DNA from: Gracilaria gracilis
Lineage: Eukaryota > Rhodophyta > Florideophyceae > Gracilariales > Gracilariaceae
NCBI GenBank assembly: GCA_030374805.1
Contig: JARGSG010000231.1
Span: 62,001-126,000 of the forward strand
Reading direction: 5' to 3'
Length of the DNA stretch: 64,000 bases
Part shown: positions 10,525 through 19,305 of the stretch, in pieces
Position numbering within the stretch: position 1 is the first letter of the stretch
Layout: each line of letters opens with the position of its first letter
Program-made: the position numbers and the translations under genes
The notes under the pieces: generated by a model
Databases searched by the model: none
What the model saw: the letters and a program-made list of their open reading frames with translations, nothing else
Told to the model about the DNA's origin: nothing

Positions 10525-12089
10525 GTTTCGGCGGGCTTGACGGTGGCGCACGGGGCGACGCTGTGAATTGAACGAAGGCAGTTGGAGAGGTTGCTCGCCC
10601 GGCAGCACACTCGCTGCTGCGGCTGCCTCCACAGCTGCGTCTGAATCAGAGGCACACGCAGGTGCGCCGCAAGCGCAGTGGTACCAAAAAGAGCTGAATT
10701 GAATGGGTTTCGCACAGCCACGGTGAGGAAAACAAGCTAAATTATGATAAAATATTGGAGTGTATTGGAATAAAAGATTGTGGCATGCCAGAGGCCATCC
10801 TTCTCATGCTGATGCGGCGCGGTGATTCCCGAAGCGCATCCGCAGAGGTGTGTGTGGAGCAGCACATGGCATTTGCGAGGCGTTACTACCAGTAGACAGT
10901 CGAGCTACACCTTATTAAAGAGTCTGGAGACGGATTAAAGTTGTGGAGTTCCAGAACAAATGCAACTTGGCGTACACATATGAGCTGATGCGGTTGTGTT
11001 TGACTCGATTTTGCCAGCTCGAGTAATTGGCACGCGTAATTGGTAGCGATGGTGTTGGCTGATCGAGGCTTTTCTCAATTATTGATGAGTGTAAATATTT
11101 TAATGTAATATTACAAGGTAGATTAGATTGCGGCAAGGCAACGACGACGAGTGATTGCAAACAGCGGTGTGAAACATGGATAACATTAGATACGTTCTGT
11201 ACGGAGGACCTACTGTATCATAGGGCTGGGTGTGTTGTGCGGAGGGTGGAATAAGGTAATAAAAAAATCAGTGTGAGGCACTGTTTTGACGGCACTGTTT
11301 TGACGGCACTGTTTTGACGACGACACTGGGATGTAAAGTCTAATAGTAGAAGCACGGGTGGGCGCGGGCGCTGCGACGCACAGAGGCTACTGTTGAGTGA
11401 ACACGGAGGACGCACAAATGAGCGCTCGCTGCGGGCGCAAGTACAACAGAAGCCAGCAAAGGCACAACCAGCCGCCACCGCAGCAGCAGGCGGCCAGCGG
11501 TGCGCTGGCGGCGCGTGCGATTTGTTGCATGTGTATCAAAAGCAAGCGCCGCCCGTTGCATCGCTATTCCGATCACATCTGTAACCGCCATGCGCGCCGC
11601 GCGCGAGCGCCAACCCCCTCCACCGCCGCAGCGTTTGCAGCGGCGGCGCCGCCGTCACGCTACACGCTCCACGCGCCAAAAATGTGTCATGCGCAGCGCG
11701 CAGCGAGCGCGGCGTGCCGCACGAGCGTCGCGCGTGCGCCCGCCCCAGCGCGTGGCGCGCACGCGCGTGACGCCACCACCACCACCTCACTGAGGCAGCA
11801 CCGGCGCGCGCGCCTGTTGGAACACAAATTTCAAAAGCTGATGGCGCTCACCTTAAATGCCCAGAACGTTACTCAACGTTACACGCGCCGCCGCCCCACT
11901 CCTCTCCGCCGCGCACTTAAAAGCGCCACGCGCCGTCGGCGCCCCCGTTCACTCACTCACTTCTTTGTCCCCGACTCGCTGCCCTCCCCCCACTCCCCCC
12001 CCACTCCCCCCCCCGATCCCTCTTCCTCCCCGCTTCCCACCCCGTTTTACACCCCCGCTCTCATCCACCCCCCCACCCCCCATCAGCTT
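10525..12089. other. divergent intergenic region TMEM115 / zinc-finger gene
   Basis: About 1.56 kb. It is AT-rich up to 11350, then strongly GC-rich, with CTTAAATG and CACTTAAAAG words near 11853 and 11908 that could be TATA-like, and a C-rich tract at 11975-12083 just before the zinc-finger start codon. The frame of the zinc-finger gene is open back to 11397, but that extension is low-complexity Ala/Arg and is not taken as coding. Confidence 0.45.
11279..11320. repeat. 14-bp tandem repeat, three copies
   Basis: Three head-to-tail copies of CACTGTTTTGACGG, the third differing in its last base. It lies in non-coding sequence upstream of the zinc-finger gene. Confidence 0.9.
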
Positions 12090-12854
12090 ATGGAATATCA
12101 GTCGTACGCTTCCTCACCCAACTTGCGTCTGCCCTCCTACTCCCCGCCGATGTCATCGTCGTCGTCCTCCTCCTCAACGCACGCTCCGTCGTCGTCCTAC
12201 TCCAACACCCCCTCCCCCCCGCGAAACACCTCCGACTACTGGAGCACTGTTCTCAACACCCCCTCCGGCAAGTACGACTGCGTCGGCTGCCACGCAATCT
12301 ACAGCACCGAGGCCTCGCTTCACCAGCACCAGCTCAAGTGCGTCTACTTTGCAACCGGTCACCACAAGGCCCACCCCATCGGTGTCATCCCCGAGAAGCC
12401 ATACCAGTGCGCCCAGTGTGGCGTCGCCTTCAAGAAGAATTCCAACCTCGTCAAGCATATGAAGCTCGTTCACCTCGGTGAGCGCAACTTCGAGTGCACC
12501 TATCCCAACTGTGGCCGCATGTTCGGTCAGAAATCTAACCTCAACAGCCACATTCGAGCCGTGCATCTGCACCAGCGCCCATTCAAGTGTGATAAGCCTG
12601 GCTGTGCCCGCGCCTTTTCCCAAAAATCCGGCCTCAAGGCACACATAAAGACCGTGCATGATGGTGAGAGACCGTACAAATGCGACGCATGTACAGCTGC
12701 TTTCGGCCACCGTGGAGATCTCAATCGACATATTCGCGTTCTACACAACAAGGAACGACCTTATGAGTGCCATGTGTGCCCGGGTCACAAAACCTTTGGC
12801 CGCAAGTCTGTGCTTGCACGACACATGCAAACGCATCGCGCTGAGCCCTTCTAG
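12090..12854 (+). CDS. C2H2 zinc-finger protein, TFIIIA-like finger array
   Basis: 254 aa from the ATG at 12090, chosen because the coding-like composition and domain start there and a C-rich leader precedes it. Residues 1-60 are Ser/Pro-rich. A first degenerate C2HC finger (62-84) is followed by five regular C2H2 fingers at about 105-128, 134-159, 165-190, 196-219 and 225-249, joined by short ERPYK/QRPFK-type linkers. The third and fourth have the longer C-x4-C spacing seen in TFIIIA and Zic/Gli-type fingers. It should bind DNA or RNA in the nucleus; the target is unknown. TFIIIA has nine fingers, so this is not a simple orthologue. Convergent with the phosphotransferase gene, 70 bp apart. 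Confidence 0.85.
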   Translation: MEYQSYASSPNLRLPSYSPPMSSSSSSSSTHAPSSSYSNTPSPPRNTSDYWSTVLNTPSGKYDCVGCHAIYSTEASLHQHQLKCVYFATGHHKAHPIGVIPEKPYQCAQCGVAFKKNSNLVKHMKLVHLGERNFECTYPNCGRMFGQKSNLNSHIRAVHLHQRPFKCDKPGCARAFSQKSGLKAHIKTVHDGERPYKCDACTAAFGHRGDLNRHIRVLHNKERPYECHVCPGHKTFGRKSVLARHMQTHRAEPF

Positions 12855-12924
12855 CGGCGTATACGTACCACATAGTACCGTAGCTCGCACTAACTATGCC
12901 TCAATAAAGAACAAACACAGCGTC

Positions 12925-14118
12925 TTACATCTCTTTCAGAGAAAAGCATCGTACGCCCAGAGCCTCGCACAATTGCCGAATAACACAGCGCGCCCTCCAC
13001 GCGTTGTACGCCGCAACTACCAAAACTGCGCCCCACACAGCGCCGTCCACCACACCCGGCGGTGCCAAACCCCATTCACCGCCCACCACTGCTGCACAAC
13101 CCACCACACTCGGCACTAGCAGCACCGGCGCCCACGGGAACGCGCTTCCTGCCAATCGCGCGAGCATCACGCGTGTGATCACGTCGTACATGGCTCCGCC
13201 ACTCATCCACATGAGCGCCACGCCATAGTTGGCAAAAAGTCGCGGCGCGACCACCGCCACGGGCAGATAGATGATAGTGTACAGCGCGAGTGGCAAGCAA
13301 TAGCGCACTGCCTTCTGCAAGGATGCAGACACGCTCTGTTGCGTTTGTTGCGCGTGCTGTGCGATGCCGATAATATTGCCGGCCACGGCGTGCGCTGTGG
13401 CCATATGCGAGGCTGCAGCGATAACGTCGTGCACGCGTATTGGCGCGACTAGGCGTGCGATCCGCCAGCCCAAGGCCCATTGTGGTAGCCAATATTGCAA
13501 GTTTGTTCGCCACATGGAGGGACCCATGAAGGCGGTGAGGGTGTACACGCCACACAGTAGCATGATTCCCTCGTTTGGACCATTGAACTGGCGGAGGATC
13601 ATGGAACCCGTGATATATTCCTCGAGCGTGGCCATGAACAGCATCGTATGGCCAAGCGTGAGCAACATGATGAGAGAAGAAGTATTGCAGCCCATCTGGA
13701 TGGTGGCCAGCAAACTCATTCCAGAAAGGGTGACGTTGAGGGCGTCGCAGCCATGATCAAACAGCTGACCCAGCGCGGACGAACTGTTTGTGCGACGTGC
13801 CTGCTTACCGTCAAGGTTGTCCAACACCATGTAGCTAAACAGCGCCCATGAGGCAAACGCATACACGGCACGCGGCGCGTCTTGGGTGAGATCGACGCTA
13901 TAGTACACGAGCAGCAGATGAGAGATGATGATAAGAATAAATCCGCTGAGCGTGATTGTATTAGGCGCCACCCACGCGGGGAAGGCGTACACTAGCCGAT
14001 TGTACATGCCATTCATAACGTACTTGCGCATGATGGAACGATCCTCGCCGCTGTACTTGTAGCGCCGAAGCGTGTGGATGTTCGCAGCGTCCAGCTGCGG
14101 CACGTACCACCACTCCAT
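12925..14118 (-). CDS. CDP-alcohol phosphotransferase (ethanolamine/choline phosphotransferase)
   Basis: 397 aa from the ATG at 14118 (MEWWYVPQL); upstream in-frame codons include no ATG. The catalytic CDP-alcohol phosphatidyltransferase motif D-G-x2-A-R-x8-G-x3-D-x3-D is intact in LDNLDGKQARRTNSSSALGQ and the following FDHGCD. About eight hydrophobic helices follow. The RYKYSGEDRS start is typical of the EPT1/CEPT1 group, which transfers phosphoethanolamine or phosphocholine from the CDP form to diacylglycerol in the ER or Golgi, the last step of the Kennedy pathway. Headgroup preference cannot be read from the sequence. The 5' leader carries a long poly-C run (see 14184-14219). Confidence 0.88.
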   Translation of the reverse strand: MEWWYVPQLDAANIHTLRRYKYSGEDRSIMRKYVMNGMYNRLVYAFPAWVAPNTITLSGFILIIISHLLLVYYSVDLTQDAPRAVYAFASWALFSYMVLDNLDGKQARRTNSSSALGQLFDHGCDALNVTLSGMSLLATIQMGCNTSSLIMLLTLGHTMLFMATLEEYITGSMILRQFNGPNEGIMLLCGVYTLTAFMGPSMWRTNLQYWLPQWALGWRIARLVAPIRVHDVIAAASHMATAHAVAGNIIGIAQHAQQTQQSVSASLQKAVRYCLPLALYTIIYLPVAVVAPRLFANYGVALMWMSGGAMYDVITRVMLARLAGSAFPWAPVLLVPSVVGCAAVVGGEWGLAPPGVVDGAVWGAVLVVAAYNAWRARCVIRQLCEALGVRCFSLKEM

Positions 14119-14183
14119 GTGTACGACGTGAAGGCGACGAGATAAGGAGGACACGAGAGCGAGACGCGAAGGACGAGCAGCTT

Positions 14184-14219
14184 GGGGGGGGCGGGGGGGG
14201 GGGGGGGGGGGGGGGGGGG
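14184..14219. repeat. homopolymer G tract (poly-C on the gene strand)
   Basis: Eight G, one C, then 27 consecutive G on the plus strand, 66-101 nt upstream of the phosphotransferase start codon. As RNA from that gene it would read poly-C. Length may be unreliable because sequencing of such runs is error-prone. Confidence 0.85.
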
Positions 14220-15095
14220 AAGGTGTTGCGAGGAAGGAAGAAGTAGATACAAAGGTATCTCGAAGTGGTGCTGTGTGGCTGAGAGCACGTGCGCGCCGCG
14301 AGTAACTTTTTTTCGACGTTTTTCGCTTTGGATTTCATTTGCTTTTTGGCGCTGGCTGCACAGTAGCGCGGGGCGACGGCGCCCCGCGCCTCCTGGCTGT
14401 CGTGGCGCGCATTGCTGCACAAACGCCAACTTGTGCAGCAAGGCGGCCAAGCGTGCACGCGCGCCGTCGTTGTCGCAACGAGGCGCACCATGATGGATCA
14501 AAGTGGCCACTTTTGCCACGCTTCACCGCCGCCACGCCTGTCCCGCCACCGGCCACAGCCGCCGCTGCTTGTCCGCCACAGCGGCGGCTGCTGTCGCGCC
14601 CCTCCTTCGCCGTCGTCCTCTCTCGCCCGCTGTCTTGCCCGCTGTCCGGCCCACTGTGCTACACCGTGCGCCAACAAGCTCCGTCTACAAGGGTACCGTT
14701 GGTACCCTGCTTGCGCGGGCTACGCTCGTGTGTTCTCCACGGCCTTTCGCGCGCCGCCCCCAAGCGTTGTTGTGCACAAAGCGCTACTTGCTTGCTCAGC
14801 TCCAACTGTGCCCCTTTTACAATTCGAACCAGGCGCGCAACAAGACACTCGCCGTGTCCGTTGCTTAGCAACAATCTGCGCCTAATTGAAAGAGTGCTCA
14901 TTCTGCGTCATTTTGCGTCATTTGCGCCCAATGCTGCTCACCTACAGCACATGAATCAAAACCGCCCCCTTGCACTCCAAGCTTGGCTTCTCCCCTCTCT
15001 CTCCCCGTCTCGTCTCGCAATGCATGCGTCGCATGCACACGTACATCATCCACTCAACCATCGTTTCGTGACCCGCTTTGCAAAAAGGCAACAAC
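14220..15095. promoter_or_regulatory. divergent upstream region, phosphotransferase / methyltransferase-like gene
   Basis: GC-rich, about 0.88 kb. Long ORFs cross it on both strands but start at non-ATG codons, are Arg/Ala/Cys-rich and match nothing, so they are judged composition artefacts. A pyrimidine-rich leader (TTCTCCCCTCTCTCTCCCC) lies at 14988-15006 ahead of the methyltransferase-like gene. Confidence 0.4.
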
Positions 15096-16286
15096 ATGAA
15101 ACTCATTCCGCCTCGTTTTGTCTCACTCTTTTTGCTATGTTGTGTGTTCATGGCCTGTTGCGTATCCACCATTTGTACACCTGTGCGTACCAAGCGAGTG
15201 GCCGCGCGCGCGACGCGTGCTGCGTCTCGTGCCGCGCCCGCCAGCCTCAGTGCTGCTGAGCACGCACTTTCCGATGGTGTCGTCTCCCTGCAGAAGCTCG
15301 CCTCGTTGGAGAACCAACTGCACCGCGGACGCGTGTTGCATGCAGTGACAGCGAAACGCAAGTCGCGCCATCATCGCGGCAGGAAGTCATCCATTTCGCT
15401 GAGGAAGATGACGTTGCGAAAGGCAGAGGAGGAAGATGCCGATGCAGACGGCGATGATGAGGACGAGGAAGACGATGACTCCGATGATGATGACGAATCA
15501 GATTCGGAGGAAGAATCATCTGAAGAACAAAAGCCAGAGGAAAGTATCTCAAAGACAATTCGCACCGCCACAGACGCCGGGCAGAGTGCCAAGGCGAGCG
15601 GGCATCGTTCTGGCTCGGAAGGCACACTGAATGGTGACGGGGTGATAGATGATATGAACGTGACTCATATCAGATATATGATCTTCAAAATCATCAAGGC
15701 CAACAAGATTCGATCGGTTGTCGATATGCCTTGTGGCAATTCTCTACAATGGTTCCCCCACCTGTTGGAACGAATTGATTTTGAGTTGGGCGACTTCAAG
15801 TACTACTGTGTGGACACGGAAAGCGACACACTGGATGAATTGAAACAACATTTCGGCGAAGCCGGGAATCCGGAGTTTCTGTCCATGAAGGCTGACGCGG
15901 CACACGGGCTGCCCAAGGTTGATATGGTGTTCAGCTGGGGTGGACCTCAGCAGTGGGGCGTGCGGAACACCTGGGCGTTCTTCACAGCGTTGAGAAGTGT
16001 GAGACCCAAGTTCCTGATGATCACGAACAATCCGACGGTAACGAACACAAATGACCGTGACGGAACGCTGAATCTTCGAAAACAACCTTTTCATGTAAGT
16101 TATTTATATTTATTTTTGTGCGTGTATGACTATGTAAGGCATTGTTTAACTAACGTGTTGTTTTTTTTTTTGGTGTGATGTGAGTAGTTTGCCAAAGCCA
16201 TGAGGGTGATTTCTGATGTGACAGTCGGGGACGTTCCCAAGCAATTGCTGTTCTACAAGATGGACGGAATTCGCAGAGGCTTTTGA
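15096..16286 (+). CDS. secreted acidic protein with SAM-methyltransferase-like domain
   Basis: Two exons, 15096-16094 and 16188-16286, 365 aa. The 93-nt intron runs from GTAAGT to GTAG with a CTAAC branch motif, phase 0. Residues 1-25 are a clear signal peptide or anchor (MKLIPPRF, then a Leu/Cys-rich core). A Lys/Arg-rich stretch and an Asp/Glu/Ser tract of about 45 residues follow. From about 195 on there is a Rossmann-type methyltransferase core: motif I is VVDMPCGNSLQW, a later strand reads DMVFSWGG, and the end has LNLRKQPFHF. This layout resembles bacterial class I methyltransferases found in polysaccharide clusters. A role in the secretory pathway, perhaps O-methylating cell-wall galactans, is inference only. 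Confidence 0.7.
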
Positions 16287-16946
16287 CTCGTTTAACGGCA
16301 TGGAGACAAGTGGGTGACGAGGCGGATGCGATCGATTGGAGCAGGGGATGAGACATGGTGGTCGTTAGGAAACGGCGCACGCAACAAATCTACAAGGCAG
16401 CAGCAAGCATAGGGCACAATTGGGGGGGGGGGGGAGGGGAAGGACCCACGTATGTTTGTGTTGTATAGAGAAGGCAAGCGAACAAGTAGAACCAATTAGA
16501 GCGAAGGAGATGGTAAAGAGAGCGCGAGCGCGTTAGGCAAGGCGCGGTGAGCAAGACGAGTGCGAGTGGCACCGCGCTGCTGCCGCCGCCGTTGCATGGC
16601 GACGTGTGCTCGCATCATGCTGATGCTGTGACGGACGGCGGGGCGGAGCGCGTGACTGGGCGCGCACGCGTTCCACACATTCCACTCGAACTGCGCGCAT
16701 TTACCTTCAATTTCTTTTTCGTCCGCCGTGACGCGCGCGTTACATGCGCTGCCTCGCGGTTGGGCCATGTGTAAGTGCGCCTTACAGCGCGCGTGCGCGC
16801 TGCTGACAGTGGCTGCTGTGGCTCCGCTCGAGCTTCGCCACGTACTCACACTAAACTTTACTCCTCCCTCACTCGCTGCCACACCACCACGCGCACGCGC
16901 AAGCGCACGCGCACGCGCACGCGCACGCGCACGCGCACGCGCTCGC
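16287..16946. other. convergent intergenic region with G-run and hexamer repeat
   Basis: 660 bp between two 3' ends. It contains a 13-G run at 16422-16434, a GC-rich unstructured middle and an alternating CGCGCA repeat that reaches into the neighbouring gene. No RNA gene was recognised. Confidence 0.45.
16422..16439. repeat. homopolymer G tract
   Basis: Thirteen consecutive G, one A, then four G, in the 3' flank of the methyltransferase-like gene. Confidence 0.85.
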
Positions 16947-16949
16947 TCA
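16890..16949. repeat. CGCGCA hexanucleotide microsatellite
   Basis: Near-perfect tandem CGCGCA/ACGCGC units followed by a GC dinucleotide run. Its end encodes the last Ala-Arg residues and the stop codon of the DHHC gene on the minus strand. Confidence 0.85.
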
Positions 16950-17876
16950 CGCGCGCGCGCGCGCTGCCGCCATGGCGTCAGCGCTCACCGCCGCGATGCT
17001 CCACAATTCAGCGCGGGCGCGCAGCGCGCTGCCGCCGCCTCCCGCCGGGCACGACGACCATTCCCCCGCCGCCGCCGCCGCTGCCGCCCACCGCTCCATG
17101 TCCACCGTGGGAAGCAGCATGCGCCCGCCCCGTCCGAACGCCTCCTGCAGGTTGCGCACGCCGCCGCGGTCATACGCGCCGCGAGGCAGCCGCCACGGCG
17201 GGCAGCCGTCGCCCGCACTCAACGTCTTGCACGCCTCGGCCACCGTCCAGCCGCGCCACGTGAGAAGCAGGTGGTAGCTCCAGAACAGGCACAATATGAG
17301 CCCCTGGCAGAATAGCACATAATTCGCTTGCAGCCTCACAACCATTGACAGTGACAACCTTTCCTCGCCGTGAATTACTTTCAACGCCGTTGCATGAGAC
17401 CAAGCCCAAAGCAGCCATGCTTGCAGTAGCGATGATATGCCACCCACCAATATCAGCTGCACAAATGGTTTGTAGTTGTGAACGCCAATACACACCGATA
17501 ATATACCGCAGTGATGAGACAATCTCGGAATGCACCGCTTGCATCGAGAGCAGTGTCGAGTGCGTCCAACTTTCCATCCGTCACATCGCCCGCACCGCAC
17601 AACCTCATCCTTATCCATCATACGATCCATCAATTCGTCATACTTTCTCAGTTGTTCAGCGCCGTACACCAAATATCGCAGGTACAGGGAGTATAAAAAC
17701 ACACTCAATCCTATTGGGTGCAGCTTTTGGTGCCGGGGAAGAATGCGAAACAGCGCGTGTGCGTAGTTGAGGCAAATAAACACCAACAAACCAAACTGTG
17801 AAATCTTTCTCCGTGGCACATACTGCCACCGTCTTGTCCACTTCTCACATGATGAACCTCGTTCTTCATTTCCCAT
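16947..17876 (-). CDS. DHHC-type protein S-acyltransferase with SHHC signature
   Basis: 309 aa, ATG at 17876. Transmembrane segments lie at about 28-46, 55-72, 143-163 and 180-205. The cysteine-rich domain spans about 95-140 (CGRCDGWKVGRTRHCSRC, then CIPR). The signature tetrapeptide at 120-123 reads Ser-His-His-Cys instead of Asp-His-His-Cys; the catalytic Cys is kept. The usual Pro-Trp after it is replaced by Gly-Ile. A TTxE-like TVAE follows the last helix. The family transfers palmitate to cysteines of membrane-associated proteins. The C terminus is Ala/Gly-rich and its last residues are encoded by a hexamer microsatellite, so the end may be recently altered. Activity without the Asp is uncertain. 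Confidence 0.82.
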   Translation of the reverse strand: MGNEERGSSCEKWTRRWQYVPRRKISQFGLLVFICLNYAHALFRILPRHQKLHPIGLSVFLYSLYLRYLVYGAEQLRKYDELMDRMMDKDEVVRCGRCDGWKVGRTRHCSRCKRCIPRLSHHCGILSVCIGVHNYKPFVQLILVGGISSLLQAWLLWAWSHATALKVIHGEERLSLSMVVRLQANYVLFCQGLILCLFWSYHLLLTWRGWTVAEACKTLSAGDGCPPWRLPRGAYDRGGVRNLQEAFGRGGRMLLPTVDMERWAAAAAAAGEWSSCPAGGGGSALRARAELWSIAAVSADAMAAARARA

Positions 17877-18694
17877 TCGTTGAAAACGTATCAGAGGGGC
17901 TCGCGCTTCCTCACTTATGTTCTCGACATTCGTTTATACAAAACACGTCGTCAACACGCCTTCTATGCGACGCTTTTCAGCCAGTGTTGCCGGGAACACC
18001 ACCGCACAACTCTTCTCCTCATACACACTCGTCTGGAAGCGAGTTCGAAACCCCCGTTTGTATCTACCGGTCTCACCAACACCAAGCGCAACTTGCCCAG
18101 ACAGCACGCCTGCACGGCTCAAAAGCTTCGAGCCGGAAGCGATCTGCCGTGCTCGTGGGACACCCCCCGCCCGTGGGCCCCGGCCGCCCTTGCTTCATTA
18201 TGTTGGCGCCGTTTTGGCGGTGCTCCTCAAAAAGCGGCAAAAAAGGTTTCGATTTTGCTCAAAAAGCGCTTCGGGGTCCAGCCAGTAGCTCTATCTATGG
18301 CCCTTGCAGATATCGCCTCAAATCGCCTCCAGTTTGCAGCTCCGCCGCGATCGGTGAGCGTGCACCTCCGCCACTAGCGATGTTGACGCGGGTTTCCCGT
18401 GCAATCAGACATGAAGCGGGACAGGGCGCGCTCACATTCGTTTACGTGCTGCAAGGCAATGGCCCCATCTGAAAAACAACACAGCGAAGGTACATTTCCC
18501 GCACAAGGGTAGCGTTACCCATCAAATTCCAACAAAACTCCCGAGCGCTGTCAGGAATCGCGTATTTGATCACACAAAGCCGCAACACGCAGCGAAGCTC
18601 CAACATAACGATCGCTCGAACCGCATTCACAGACTTGCGCTGTTTCCAACACCATCCTTTACGTATCCTAACCCACAAACAAAACCACGAGATA
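17877..18694. promoter_or_regulatory. divergent upstream region DHHC / DHFR
   Basis: 818 bp. A TTGGCGCC-like word and a second TTTTGGCGG lie near 18203-18220. Antisense ORFs across it start at non-ATG codons or overlap the DHHC gene and have no recognisable domain. No RNA gene seen. Confidence 0.4.
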
Positions 18695-19291
18695 ATGTCA
18701 ATCGTATCACTTGTTGTCGCTTATTGTCGCGTCAACAGAGTAATTGGAAACCGCAACTCTCTCCCATGGCCACGCCTTTCCATGGACATGCAGCGCTTCG
18801 CCAAACTCACAGCTCATCATGCAGTAATTATGGGCCGAAAAACATTCGAGTCCAACGAGATAAACGGACTTCCCCTGCCACACAGACGAAATATAGTTCT
18901 GTCCAGAAACACTAGTTGGGTTCCTCCATCCGGAGTGCTCCACGCATGCGATTGGGATGAAGCAATGCTGCTTGCTGATTCTGGCTTCGGTGCTGCTGGT
19001 TATCATGATGGGTCTCACACAGTTGCAGTTCCTACTGCCCCGCGCCATGTGTTTGTCATCGGCGGCCAATCTGTGTACAAGCTCGCTCTTCGAAAGGGCT
19101 GTCAGTGGGTCTTCGCAACTGAAATTGAGAACGAAATAAGAGGCGATACGTTCTTTCCTCAACTACCCAAAGAACACTGGTATGCCGTGCAGCCTGAAGA
19201 CTGTCCCAAGCGCTGGGCTTCTTCAATCCCTGTCCAGGAAAACGGATTCTCTTATTCTTTTGTTACGTATAGAAAACGAGACCGCACATGA
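18695..19291 (+). CDS. DHFR: dihydrofolate reductase, monofunctional
   Basis: 198 aa from the ATG at 18695 (MSIVSLVVAYCRVNRVIGN). Family signatures are intact: G-N-R-N-S-L-P-W, the acidic residue in L-S-M-D-M that protonates folate, MGRKTFES, and the NADPH-binding VFVIGGQSVYKLAL. It reduces dihydrofolate to tetrahydrofolate with NADPH. The frame ends right after the DHFR fold, and PurM ends 14 bp later on the other strand, so there is no thymidylate synthase domain here, unlike the fused DHFR-TS of plants and many protists. No targeting peptide is evident, suggesting the cytosol. Confidence 0.93.
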   Translation: MSIVSLVVAYCRVNRVIGNRNSLPWPRLSMDMQRFAKLTAHHAVIMGRKTFESNEINGLPLPHRRNIVLSRNTSWVPPSGVLHACDWDEAMLLADSGFGAAGYHDGSHTVAVPTAPRHVFVIGGQSVYKLALRKGCQWVFATEIENEIRGDTFFPQLPKEHWYAVQPEDCPKRWASSIPVQENGFSYSFVTYRKRDRT

Positions 19292-19305
19292 GTTCCATAC
19301 ATCGT

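Noticed and set aside
11397-12089. N-terminal extension of the zinc-finger protein by 231 residues
   Set aside because: Ala/Arg/Pro low-complexity sequence over a promoter-like, C-rich region; the natural start is the ATG at 12090.
14339-15259. 306-codon plus-strand ORF
   Set aside because: It starts at TTG, has no ATG near its start, is Arg/Cys/Ala-rich with no domain, overlaps the methyltransferase gene in another frame and lies in GC-rich promoter sequence.
17798-18472. 224-codon ORF antisense to the DHHC gene
   Set aside because: Begins inside the antisense of a well-supported gene and matches nothing; a composition artefact.
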